A stretch of 64,000 nucleotides of DNA. Origin: Polyangium fumosum (GTDB lineage: Bacteria > Myxococcota_A > Polyangia > Polyangiales > Polyangiaceae). The DNA is taken from the NCBI RefSeq assembly GCF_005144585.1, contig NZ_SSMQ01000051.1, positions 27,578-91,577 on the forward strand. The letters are read 5' to 3'. Both the position numbers and the translations under genes were made by a program. This document shows positions 26,601 to 33,963 of this stretch, piece by piece. The notes under the pieces are model-generated. The model saw only the letters and a program-made list of their open reading frames with translations, did not search any database and had not been told where the DNA came from. Within the stretch, counting starts at the first letter, position 1, and every line of letters begins with the position of its first letter.

Positions 26601-26766
26601 CGCCGGCGGGACCACGAAATACGTGTACGAAAACCTGTTCACCGCTGAGACGATGGAAGCGACGCCCGCGGACGCCGGGCTCGGGTTGCCCCTCTCGCGC
26701 GTGCTCGGCGGCTTTCCGGTGGCGCTGCTCGCGCGGCAGGCGCCGGACGGCGAGGGGCTCGCATGA
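23656..26766 (+). CDS. treY: Maltooligosyl trehalose synthase (TreY)
   Basis: 1036 residues; rather longer than many TreY proteins because of insertions. The enzyme isomerises the reducing-end alpha-1,4 bond of maltodextrin to alpha,alpha-1,1, giving maltooligosyl trehalose. Family motifs: YRVQLNHAFTFQDAAAIVEYL at the N-terminus, SMHGYDLVDHNSLNPEIG, LDFVPNHMGV, GLRIDHPDGLWAP (catalytic Asp), TSGYDF and YRTYLHEG. The ATG at 23656 follows GAGGGATGACCC, 10 bp after glgX. Its stop overlaps the start of treZ (ATGA). With glgX and treZ it forms the TreYZ route of trehalose synthesis, commonly used for osmotic and desiccation protection and, in spore-forming myxobacteria, likely for spores; the latter is inference. 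Confidence 0.95.
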   Translation: MMQMDATDKAPAPGPKAAGADPAEGLYETILVGARVPGATYRVQLNHAFTFQDAAAIVEYLDLLGVTDLYASPFFKARPGSMHGYDLVDHNSLNPEIGTSADFDALHARLVARGMGLLLDFVPNHMGVHTAENAWWMDVLENGPSSLYAPFFDIDWNPLKSELERRVLLPVLGEHYGKVLENGDLQLSFEHGAFFVRCYGNPLPLSPRTFPLILEPIVPSLAHALGEEDDAVLELMSILTGLGHLPPQGETHRSKVIERRREKEILKRRLAAVVAESPAVARAIEERIRVMNGQKGDPRSFDALDALLENQAYRLSYWRVAAEEINYRRFFDINDLGAIRMENPVVFEEAHRLLFQLMDEGKVTGLRIDHPDGLWAPSTYFCRLQRTFFLHRIRRELAGAEDGKGAAAALQSLLLSRFDRDAEKRPEDPPRPLYIAVEKILSRSEELPRDWAVQGTSGYDFTALASALFVDRSAERTITSIYEGFTGLHLDFGTLAYQKKKVILESSLASELNVLASALNRISERDRHTRDFTLGTLTDALREVIACFPVYRTYLHEGTTSVAPRDAAAIRAALRAARRRNPTTDASVYTFLGGILLLERPPHLAEQELASRRDFVMRFQQLTGPVTAKGLEDTAFYVYNRLVSLNEVGGEPERFGIGVDELHRGNEARKRLWPSSMLTTTTHDTKRSEDVRARIHVLSELPSDWAGTLYRLAEATAPFREELEGIFAPDRNEEYLYYQTLLGTWPFGAESASPVYVERLVDYMRKATKEAKVNTSWINADPTYDAAVEHFVRKTLSDGPETRAFRDALLPLARTVAFHGMWGSLAQLLLKLTSPGVPDIYQGNELWDFSLVDPDNRRPVDFGVRRQILVDIEAQRRAPESRAALARALVAHASDGRIKLYVTRVALEARRTARALFGPEGAYVPLGVSGPLKDHVVAFARRTRDQEILVVTPRLTARLSNGRSEPPIGAVWGDTTLCIDPPAGGTTKYVYENLFTAETMEATPADAGLGLPLSRVLGGFPVALLARQAPDGEGLA

Positions 26767-28625
26767 AGAACCCGACGAACATCCCTCCGCTCGGCGCGTC
26801 GTTCGAGGGGAACGACGTCGTCTTTCGCATCTGGGCGCCCGATCATGATCACGCCGAGCTCGTCCTGTACGACGCGGACGCCGTGACCGAGCGGGTGCGC
26901 GTCCCCATGGAGGCCGAGCCAGGCGGGTGTTTCCGGGCGCGTGTCGGCGGCGCCTCCGGGGCCGAGGCGTCCGTGCTCTACAAATTCGGCGTGGGTGGCG
27001 CCGGGCCATTTCCCGACCCGTCTTCGCGCTCGCAGCCATTCGGGGTGCACGGGCCGTCGGAGGCCAGGCGTTTCTCGTTCTCGTGGACGGATCAAGGGTT
27101 TGGCGGGGTGCGCCCCGAGGACCTCGTGCTTCAGGAGATCCACGTGGGCACGGCGACGGCCGAGGGCACGTTCGAGGCGCTGATCCCGCACCTCGCCGAG
27201 CTGCGTGCCCTCGGGATCACGGCCCTCGAGCTGATGCCCCTCGCGAGCTTCCCGGGGCGCTGGAACTGGGGCTACGACGGGGTATGTCTTTACGCGCCGC
27301 AGGTCTCCTACGGCGGGCCACTCGGGCTCATGCGCCTCGTCGACGCGGCGCACGCGCACGGGCTCGCCGTGCTCATCGACGCCGTGTACAACCACCTCGG
27401 GCCCGACGGCAATTACCTCCGCGCCTACACGCGGCGTTATTTCACGGATCGGCACGAGACGCCGTGGGGCGAAGGGCTCAATGTCGACGGCGAGGATGCG
27501 CGGCCCGTCCGCGAGCTTCTCGCGCGCAGCGCCGAGATGTGGATCCGCGACTATCACGCCGACGGGCTCCGGCTCGACGCGACCCACGAGATCCGCGACG
27601 ACAGCGACCCGCACATCCTTCGCGAGATCGCCGAGCGTGCCCGCCGCGCGGGCGGGGGAAAACGGATCGTGGTGATCGCCGAGGACGAGCGAAACGAAGA
27701 GCGCCTCGTCCGGCCCGTGAACGAAGGAGGGCTCGGGCTCGACGCCGTATGGGCCGACGATTTCCACCACCAGATGCGCCGCGCGTTCGCCGGTGACAAG
27801 GACGGCTATTTTCAAGATGTTTCGGGGAGCGCCGCAGACATCGCCCGGACCCTGAACGAGGGCTGGTTCTACAGCGGACAAACGTCGCCGCGGACGGGCA
27901 AACCCCGGGGGACGAATCCGCGATCGATCGCGCCGACGCAGCTCGTCCATTGCATCCAGAATCACGACCAGATCGGCAACCGCGCGTTCGGCGACCGCCT
28001 GGGCGAGCGGGTGAGCCCCGCGGCCTTCCGGGCGATGAGCGCGCTGCTTTTGCTCTCGCCGTACGTGCCGCTGCTCTTCATGGGGCAGGAGTGGAATGCA
28101 AAGACGCGGTTTCAATACTTCACGGATCACCACGCGGAGCTCGGCCGCCTCGTGACGGAAGGGCGGCGGAAGGAGTTCTCCGCCTTTGCGTCGTTCCAGG
28201 GCGCCGAGATTCCCGATCCCCAGGCGACGTCGACGTTCCTCGCCTCGAAGCTCTCGTACGAGGAGCGCGACGCTCCCGCCCACGCCGGCGTGCGTGAGCT
28301 CTACCGCGAACTCTTGCACTTGCGCGCAACACACCCGGCCCTGCGCGCGCGGGAGCGTGGCACGTTCGAGGCCCGCGCCGTAGGCGAGGACGCGCTCGTG
28401 CTCGTGCGGCGGGGCGGCGGGAAGGAGGTCTCGGTCCACGTGAACTTGCGCGGGAGGCTGCGGGAGAAGCTCCCGAAGGGTTTGTCCCATGAGCTCGTTC
28501 TCGCGACCGAAGAGAGCCGCTTCGGCGGCGCCGGGGGTGAGGCCGTGCGGGAGGGTCTCGCCGCGGGCGAGCTGCGGCTCGACGGGCCGGCCGCGGCGGT
28601 GCTAGCGTCGCGCGCGTCCGCGTGA
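26763..28625 (+). CDS. treZ: Maltooligosyl trehalose trehalohydrolase (TreZ)
   Basis: 620 residues, the usual size. It cleaves trehalose from maltooligosyl trehalose, finishing the pathway begun by treY. The N-terminal beta domain (GASFEGNDVVFRIWAPDHDHAEL) precedes the GH13 barrel with GYDGVCLYAPQVSYGGP, VYNHLGPDGNYL and the catalytic Asp in DGLRLDATHEI; the Glu is in VVIAEDERN, and VHCIQNHDQIGNRAFG carries the third acid. It starts inside the treY stop codon (ATGA overlap) and its own stop overlaps the GTG start of a PIN-domain gene (GTGA), so all three are translationally coupled. Confidence 0.95.
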   Translation: MKNPTNIPPLGASFEGNDVVFRIWAPDHDHAELVLYDADAVTERVRVPMEAEPGGCFRARVGGASGAEASVLYKFGVGGAGPFPDPSSRSQPFGVHGPSEARRFSFSWTDQGFGGVRPEDLVLQEIHVGTATAEGTFEALIPHLAELRALGITALELMPLASFPGRWNWGYDGVCLYAPQVSYGGPLGLMRLVDAAHAHGLAVLIDAVYNHLGPDGNYLRAYTRRYFTDRHETPWGEGLNVDGEDARPVRELLARSAEMWIRDYHADGLRLDATHEIRDDSDPHILREIAERARRAGGGKRIVVIAEDERNEERLVRPVNEGGLGLDAVWADDFHHQMRRAFAGDKDGYFQDVSGSAADIARTLNEGWFYSGQTSPRTGKPRGTNPRSIAPTQLVHCIQNHDQIGNRAFGDRLGERVSPAAFRAMSALLLLSPYVPLLFMGQEWNAKTRFQYFTDHHAELGRLVTEGRRKEFSAFASFQGAEIPDPQATSTFLASKLSYEERDAPAHAGVRELYRELLHLRATHPALRARERGTFEARAVGEDALVLVRRGGGKEVSVHVNLRGRLREKLPKGLSHELVLATEESRFGGAGGEAVREGLAAGELRLDGPAAAVLASRASA

Positions 28626-29089
28626 ACGTCCGCCTGGTCCTCGATAGCTCGGTGCTCGTCGCCGCGATGAAAGAAGCCGATCCCGGCCATGCGGACGCGG
28701 TCGATTTCCTCGATCGCCTGCGCGCCGCCCACGCGGCCGGCCGGGCCGAGGTCTTCGCGCCCCCGGAGCTCTGGTTCGAGGTGCGCGCCGTCGCGCAAAA
28801 GCTCGGGCGTTTCGGCGTCCCTTCCGCGTGGCCGGGCATGGCCGAGCTCCTCGCCGCGCTCGCCGTCGAGCTCGTGCCGATCACGAGCGTCGAGGAGATC
28901 GACGTGCTCTTCGAGCGCCTCGCGCGTCACGCGCGGAATCACGCGCCGTTCACGAATGCGACGGATCTCGTGTACCTGTGGGTCGCGTTCCAGCGGAGCG
29001 CGGCGCTCGTGACGTTCGACGCCGGCCTGATCAAGTATCACGGAAGGGTCTGCGACGTCCTGCGGCCGTTCCACGTTCGCCTGGATTGA
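28622..29089 (+). CDS. PIN-domain putative ribonuclease (VapC-like) without an antitoxin gene
   Basis: 155 residues. The PIN fold shows the four expected acidic sites: Asp8 in LVLDSSVLVAAM, a Glu in PPELWFEVRAV near 45, an Asp in TNATDLVYLWVAF near 117 and an Asp in LVTFDAGLI near 136. PIN proteins of this size usually cut RNA as toxins of VapBC pairs. There is no small antitoxin gene next to it: it starts with GTG inside the treZ stop codon, and the next gene downstream is unrelated. It may be a housekeeping RNase, a solitary toxin, or one with a distant antitoxin. The coupling to trehalose synthesis is striking and is listed as a finding. Confidence 0.85.
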   Translation: MNVRLVLDSSVLVAAMKEADPGHADAVDFLDRLRAAHAAGRAEVFAPPELWFEVRAVAQKLGRFGVPSAWPGMAELLAALAVELVPITSVEEIDVLFERLARHARNHAPFTNATDLVYLWVAFQRSAALVTFDAGLIKYHGRVCDVLRPFHVRLD

Positions 29090-29193
29090 CGGGTCGCGGC
29101 GGTCGAGCCGAGCCACGCGGCGCCGCTTGTATCGGGAAAGCCTCGGTACCACGTCCGCTTTTGCCGCGAGAGGAACGCGCGGAGGAGGACGAC

Positions 29194-29604
29194 GTGAAGC
29201 ATCCGAAAGCACCCCAGGCCACGACGCCGGACAAGCATCCCGAGGAATACCTCCACGACCTCAACCCGACCGCGCTCGCCGGGCAAAACATCGGAAAGGA
29301 CGCGTCGCACCCGGAGAAGGAGGAGGGACACAGCGCCTACGACATCAAGGAGGCCCACGAGGCCCTGCCCGACCTGACCGCGGACGAGCTGCGTGATCTC
29401 CGCGTGCTGCCGCCGGGCGCCCCGCTCTTCGAAAATGCGACGTACATGGATATCCGGCACCGCGAGCGCGGCGAGATCCTCGGCCGCGCGGGCATGTTCG
29501 CCGACGACGTGCACTGGTACGTGATGAAGAAGGAGGTCGATTACGAGCTCTGGAACAAGCTGCTCGGCATTCACCACGTCAAGCGGACCGGCACCAGCGG
29601 GTAA
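29194..29604 (+). CDS. Small hypothetical protein, stress-type composition
   Basis: 136 residues, mainly charged and without signal or membrane segments. The GTG start at 29194 is selected by GGAGGAGGAC just upstream. The N-terminal third is rich in Pro, Lys and His (KHPKAPQATTPDKHPEEYLHDL). The rest is probably a small folded domain (DLTADELRDLRVLPPGAPLFENA; DIRHRERGEILGRAG; DDVHWYVMKKEVDYELWNKLLG). Not recognised. It follows the trehalose/PIN operon after 104 bp and could be read from it or its own promoter. The stop faces the convergent lipoprotein gene 33 bp away. Confidence 0.72.
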   Translation: MKHPKAPQATTPDKHPEEYLHDLNPTALAGQNIGKDASHPEKEEGHSAYDIKEAHEALPDLTADELRDLRVLPPGAPLFENATYMDIRHRERGEILGRAGMFADDVHWYVMKKEVDYELWNKLLGIHHVKRTGTSG

Positions 29605-29637
29605 TCCCGCCTGCGGCGGCCTGCGCGCGGGGACTTT

Positions 29638-30519
29638 TCAGGGCGCGACGCCGCGCGCGGAGAGCGTGCCCTCGAACGGCGCTCCCGGGCAGCTCCCGAG
29701 CGCCGAGGGCACCGCGAGCGTGAATTCGATGTCGATTCGCGTGTCCTCGATCCTGCCTCGCACGACCGACGCTGGCCCGCCGCAGAAAAACGCGACGCGC
29801 GCCTCGTCGAACGGATACGCGAGATACGCCTCGTCGATCATGGTCTCGAACGCGCCTTCCCCGATGGGGGCATGCAGCTTCAGCTCGAGCAGGCCCCGCT
29901 TCCCCGCGACCTCGAACGTGACCTCGCACGCGCGACCCGAGCACGTGAGGCCGTCCGCGCCGCCGAGCGCAACGCCGTCGAGCGTCCCTCCGACCTCCGT
30001 CGTGAGCCCCGTCATCAGGTCACCCGTGACGAAGGCCGTGACCATGTCCGTCGTGGCCTCGCCGCCCGGGCAGGCGCCGAGCCGCGTGAGCGAGGGCAAC
30101 GTGAAGGAATCCTTGTCCGGCGTGGATCCACGCGTCACCGAGCTGGTTTTCCCGACGCACAGGATCTCGCGCGGCGCGTCGGGGGACGAGACCTCCACGA
30201 TCCCCACGACCGGCGTCACGGCCTGATCCTCCTCGACGTTGCCCGTGCCCCAGAATCGCGCGCTGAGCGTGCCGTCCGCGGGGTCGTCCGTCACCTGGTA
30301 TTCGGCCGAAATGCGCCACGCGTCGCCCGATTGCATCCGCGCCATGCCGCCCGTGCAATAGGCCTCTGCCGCCGAGGCGCCGCCCAGCGTGCCCTCGGTT
30401 TCGAGGATCGCCGCGCAGGTCGGCCCGGGATCGGGCGTCTCGCCCAGTGTAGTATCGGCGCCACACGCCGACAGGAACGCCATGGAGGACAGGATGCCGA
30501 GGATCGAAGGAGCACGCAT
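29638..30519 (-). CDS. Lipoprotein of unknown function
   Basis: 293 residues. The signal peptide MRAPSILGILSSMAFLSAC ends in a lipobox; GGAGGAG sits about 8 nt before the ATG at 30517-30519, which settles the start against a long Arg-rich extension. The body seems to consist of two similar beta-rich halves, each with a Cys pair and a LG(A/S)CPG motif (LTRLGACPGGEATT near 145 and SALGSCPGAPFEG near 280), hinting at an internal duplication. No known family is evident. It lies 179 bp downstream of another lipoprotein gene on the same strand, and the two may be transcribed together. Confidence 0.75.
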   Translation of the reverse strand: MRAPSILGILSSMAFLSACGADTTLGETPDPGPTCAAILETEGTLGGASAAEAYCTGGMARMQSGDAWRISAEYQVTDDPADGTLSARFWGTGNVEEDQAVTPVVGIVEVSSPDAPREILCVGKTSSVTRGSTPDKDSFTLPSLTRLGACPGGEATTDMVTAFVTGDLMTGLTTEVGGTLDGVALGGADGLTCSGRACEVTFEVAGKRGLLELKLHAPIGEGAFETMIDEAYLAYPFDEARVAFFCGGPASVVRGRIEDTRIDIEFTLAVPSALGSCPGAPFEGTLSARGVAP

Positions 30520-30698
30520 GAGATTCTCCTCCCGAGGACGGGGGGTTGTTCTGTGCGGCTTCGTATTGGCAACCGGCGTGCCAGCGCGCGAGCGGCGCGT
30601 TTCAGGCGGGGAAAACCGAGGGGAGGGGAGCAATCGGGGCGCGTGTTGCTCGAATTGAGCAGATGTCGCGCGCCTGGAATTTCACACCCGGTAGGACA

Positions 30699-31937
30699 TC
30701 AGGGACAGACGGCGCTGCGTTCGCCGAGGCCGTGGGTGATGAACTGGATCGGGTGGCTGCCGGGGAACGCGCCCGCCGGCAGCTCGTCCCAGGTCACGCC
30801 GTCCGTGCTTCGGAAAAACCGCTGCTGGTCGTACCATTGCCCCCAGTTGCCATTGACGGCGACGTACGTGCCCCCGTCGCTGCGGGTCACGGCACCGACG
30901 AGGGGCCCGGGGCTCGTCTGCGTGGTGCCGTCCGCGTTCTTCTTGCGCACCTGGATCGGCGTCTTCGTCCACGTGGCGCCGTCCGGGCTCGTGTACCGCT
31001 GCGAGACGTAGTCCGCGTCCCGGCCCCACGTGACGAAGGTGTCGCCGGTCCAGAGCAGGCGCGCGTCGACCTCGCCGCCGATGTCCGACGCGGTCCACGT
31101 GTCGCCGCCGTCGAGGGAACGGCAGGCGACGCCCGTGCCGCCGAGGGCGACGATCGTGCCGTTGCCGTACGCGAAGCCGCCGGCCCATTGAATGTCGCCC
31201 GCGCATGCGGCCGGGAGCGTGGTCGGTCGCGTCCAGGTCGCGCCCTTGTCCTTGCTCACGTTGATGTCGTTGCCATTGCCGCTGTTGAACGCGAGCAGGA
31301 AGCGTCCTCCGTCGTGCGGCGCGAAGCCGGTCCGGCGCACGTTCCACACCTCGGAATCCACGTCGCCGCCCGGGGCCCACGCCCCGCCGAACGCGTCCGC
31401 GACCTGCGGCGGGCGCTCCCCGGCGAGGAAGACGTCGCTCCCGTACACGATCCCCGCGAACGTCTTGCCTTCGAGCACGGTCTCCCAGTCGACGCCGTTT
31501 TTGCTGCGGCGGATCGAGCCGGGCTCGCCCCAGCCGAACGTCGCGACGAAGAAGCCATTGCCGTAGGTGATGCCGCGGCCCGCGCCGGGGCGGTGATCAC
31601 AATCGAATTCGATGCTGGAGAAGCAAGGATACGTGTCGTCGTCGGAGCGGTTGCCGACCCAGGTCATTCCGTCGTCGCAAGAGACGACCGTCCGGCCGAC
31701 CATGCCCTGCGCGACGAAGATGGGCACGAGATCCGGGTCGACGATGCCGCCGCCTTGTCCTCCCTGCCCGCCGCCGCCCGGTCCGCCGCCGCCCTGTCCT
31801 CCCGCGCCGCCCGGGCCCGCGCTGCCGCCCTCGCCCGAGCCTCCCGCGGTCTCGCCCCCACAAGCGACGAGCACGAGCGCCGCCGCAGCGAGCGCCGCCT
31901 TCCCATATTTGCCTACGAACGCCGCCGAATCGAGCAT
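30699..31937 (-). CDS. Lipoprotein with Gly-rich linker and sialidase/BNR-like beta-propeller
   Basis: 412 residues. Signal peptide with lipobox VLVAC near residue 25, a Gly-rich linker (about 30-65, e.g. GGGGQGGQGGG), then a propeller domain with repeated Asp-box-like motifs: SCDDGMTW, SKNGVDWETV, SKDKGATWTR, SLDGGDTWTA, SPDGATWTK and STDGVTWDEL. Six S-x-D-G-x-T-W motifs predict a six-bladed BNR/sortilin-type propeller exposed on the cell surface. The acidic and Arg residues of true sialidases are not obvious, so binding rather than catalysis is likely. The ATG at 31935-31937 has GGAGGATT upstream. Divergent from the DUF1592 gene. Confidence 0.82.
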   Translation of the reverse strand: MLDSAAFVGKYGKAALAAAALVLVACGGETAGGSGEGGSAGPGGAGGQGGGGPGGGGQGGQGGGIVDPDLVPIFVAQGMVGRTVVSCDDGMTWVGNRSDDDTYPCFSSIEFDCDHRPGAGRGITYGNGFFVATFGWGEPGSIRRSKNGVDWETVLEGKTFAGIVYGSDVFLAGERPPQVADAFGGAWAPGGDVDSEVWNVRRTGFAPHDGGRFLLAFNSGNGNDINVSKDKGATWTRPTTLPAACAGDIQWAGGFAYGNGTIVALGGTGVACRSLDGGDTWTASDIGGEVDARLLWTGDTFVTWGRDADYVSQRYTSPDGATWTKTPIQVRKKNADGTTQTSPGPLVGAVTRSDGGTYVAVNGNWGQWYDQQRFFRSTDGVTWDELPAGAFPGSHPIQFITHGLGERSAVCP

Positions 31938-32178
31938 GCCGAGAATCCTCCGCGGCAAAGGAGATCCGCGCGACGGCGGCGCGTCAAGGGGCCTGTCTCG
32001 CGACGTGCCTTGACGCGGAGCCCTGGATCCAGGGGCGGGATACAATGCCATCTTTGCGCGATGCGGCGCGGGTCTCGGCCGTTCGACGCGCTGGCGCGCG
32101 CCTGCCGATGCGGATACGTTGGGGCCCTCGTTCACGGGGGAAAGCCTCGTGAACGCTCTTGCCAGGAGGTCCTTTTCG

Positions 32179-33927
32179 ATGATGCGAAGACGCTGGCCAT
32201 GGCTTTTGGGACTCGGCGCCCTCACGGGTGCCTGCACGGGGCTCATTGGTGAGCCTCTGGACGGGGAGGGGGGCTCGACGCCCACATCGTTCGTGTGCGA
32301 CACGGAGGCGGTGCCGGAGGCGCTGCCGCTGCGCCGGCTGAGCCACCTGCAATACCGCAATACGGTGTCGGATCTGGTGCGCTTCGCGGCGCCCTCTGCG
32401 GCCGCGGAGATCCTCGGCGCGGCCGATCCGCTGTTCGCGCAGCTCCCGGACGATCGGCGTGTCGGCCCGGATAAGCATTACGCGGGCTTCACGCGCCTCG
32501 ATCAGGCGCTCCAGCAGCAGCACGTGGACGGCGCGTATCGCGTGGGCGGCGAGATCGGCAAGGCGCTCACGGCCTCGCCCGCGCGGCTCGCGGAGCTCGC
32601 GGGCGCCTGCGCGACGGACGCCGACGCGGCGAACGACGACGCCTGCCTCGACGACATGATCCGCCGCCTCGGCGAGCGCGCCCTGCGCAGGCCCGTGACG
32701 GACGAGGACGTGGCCTTTTATCGAGGCCCGGCCGGCGCGGCTCCCTTCGAGGCAGCCGACTACGCCGACGTCGTCGCGCTCCTCCTGAATGCGCCGCACC
32801 TGATGTATTTCGTCGAGCACGGACAGGACGGGAGTGATTCCACGGCGCCGCTCGACGCGTACGAGGTCGCCGCGCGGCTCTCCTACCATTTCTGGCAGAC
32901 GCTGCCCGACGAGGCCCTTTTCGCGTCGGCGCGGAGCGGCGCGCTGCTCACCGAGGCCGGCTACGAGGCCGAGGTCGAGCGCATTTTCAACGACCCGCGC
33001 ACGCACGTGGCCATGGGCGAGCTCTTCGGGCAATGGCTCGACAACACCACGCTGGAAGAGCTCGACGCCCGCGTGGGCACGCCGCTCTTCGACGCATTCA
33101 CCGCTGGCTATACCCCGGGGCCCGATCTGCGCGAGCACATGCTCGCCGAGGTGACGGACGCGGCGCTTTATTACACGTTCGAGGAGCCGGGCACGTTCCG
33201 CGATTTGCTCACGAGCCGCAAATCGTTCGCCCGGACCGAGGACCTCGCGAGCCTGTATCACGTGCCGGTCTGGTCGGGGAGCGGCGAGCCGCCGACATTC
33301 ACCGAGCCGGAGCGCGTCGGGCTCTTGACCCGCGCGGCGTTCCTTTCGACAGGCTCGGCGAATACACGCCCCATCATGAAGGGCGTGTTCCTCCGCAAGG
33401 CGCTGCTCTGCGACGACATCCCGCCGCCGCCGCCGAACGCCGCCGCGAATCCGCCGCAGCTCAGCGAGAGCCTGTCCACGCGGCAGGTCGTCGAGGAGCT
33501 GACGGGGCAAGGCGCGTGCGCAGGTTGCCACAAGGTCGTCATCAACCCGCTCGGCTTCGCCACGGAGAATTTCGACTCCCTCGGCCGCGTCCGCACCGAG
33601 CAGCCGCTCTTCGATCCGGCGACGGGCGACGTCGTGGGGACGGCCAGCGTGGACACGGAGGTCGTGCCGCGCGTGGAGAGCGGCGACGAGCGGGTCGCGA
33701 AAAACGCGGCGGACCTGACGAGCCTCATCGCCGCGAGCCCCAAGCCGTATGCATGTTTCGCCAGGCAATACTTCCGGTTCACCTTTGGCCGGGTGGAGGA
33801 CCTCGATCGCGACGCCTGCGCGCTCGAAGACGTCAAGCTCGCCCTCGACGAGGGCAAGCCCATGGCGGACGTCCTCCGATCCATCGCGCGGAGCAAGGCG
33901 TTCCGCATGCGCTCGTTCGTGGATTGA
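32179..33927 (+). CDS. DUF1592/DUF1588/DUF1585-type secreted protein
   Basis: 582 residues. A signal peptide with lipobox-like LTGAC precedes the multi-domain arrangement typical of large planctomycete-type cytochrome-associated proteins: DUF1587/PSD-like start (LRRLSHLQYRNTVSDL), DUF1595 (RRLGERALRRPVTDEDVAFYR), DUF1592 (EVAARLSYHFWQTLPDEALF), DUF1588 (VGLLTRAAFLSTGSANTRPIMKG, kept here in parts) with a CAGCH haem-type motif, and DUF1585 (FARQYFRFTFGRVED). The single CxxCH suggests covalent haem c. The ATG at 32179 follows AGGAGGT. It is 36 bp upstream of a DUF1552 gene, the standard partner. Function unknown, probably an extracytoplasmic redox or degradation system. Confidence 0.88.
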   Translation: MMRRRWPWLLGLGALTGACTGLIGEPLDGEGGSTPTSFVCDTEAVPEALPLRRLSHLQYRNTVSDLVRFAAPSAAAEILGAADPLFAQLPDDRRVGPDKHYAGFTRLDQALQQQHVDGAYRVGGEIGKALTASPARLAELAGACATDADAANDDACLDDMIRRLGERALRRPVTDEDVAFYRGPAGAAPFEAADYADVVALLLNAPHLMYFVEHGQDGSDSTAPLDAYEVAARLSYHFWQTLPDEALFASARSGALLTEAGYEAEVERIFNDPRTHVAMGELFGQWLDNTTLEELDARVGTPLFDAFTAGYTPGPDLREHMLAEVTDAALYYTFEEPGTFRDLLTSRKSFARTEDLASLYHVPVWSGSGEPPTFTEPERVGLLTRAAFLSTGSANTRPIMKGVFLRKALLCDDIPPPPPNAAANPPQLSESLSTRQVVEELTGQGACAGCHKVVINPLGFATENFDSLGRVRTEQPLFDPATGDVVGTASVDTEVVPRVESGDERVAKNAADLTSLIAASPKPYACFARQYFRFTFGRVEDLDRDACALEDVKLALDEGKPMADVLRSIARSKAFRMRSFVD

Positions 33928-33963
33928 TGGTGCGTGAACACGGCCCGGAAACTGGAGATGGAC

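Noticed and set aside
29605..29637. Terminator between the small hypothetical gene and the lipoprotein gene
   Set aside because: Only a short CCCGC/GCGGG pairing with a CTTTTC run; too weak to list.
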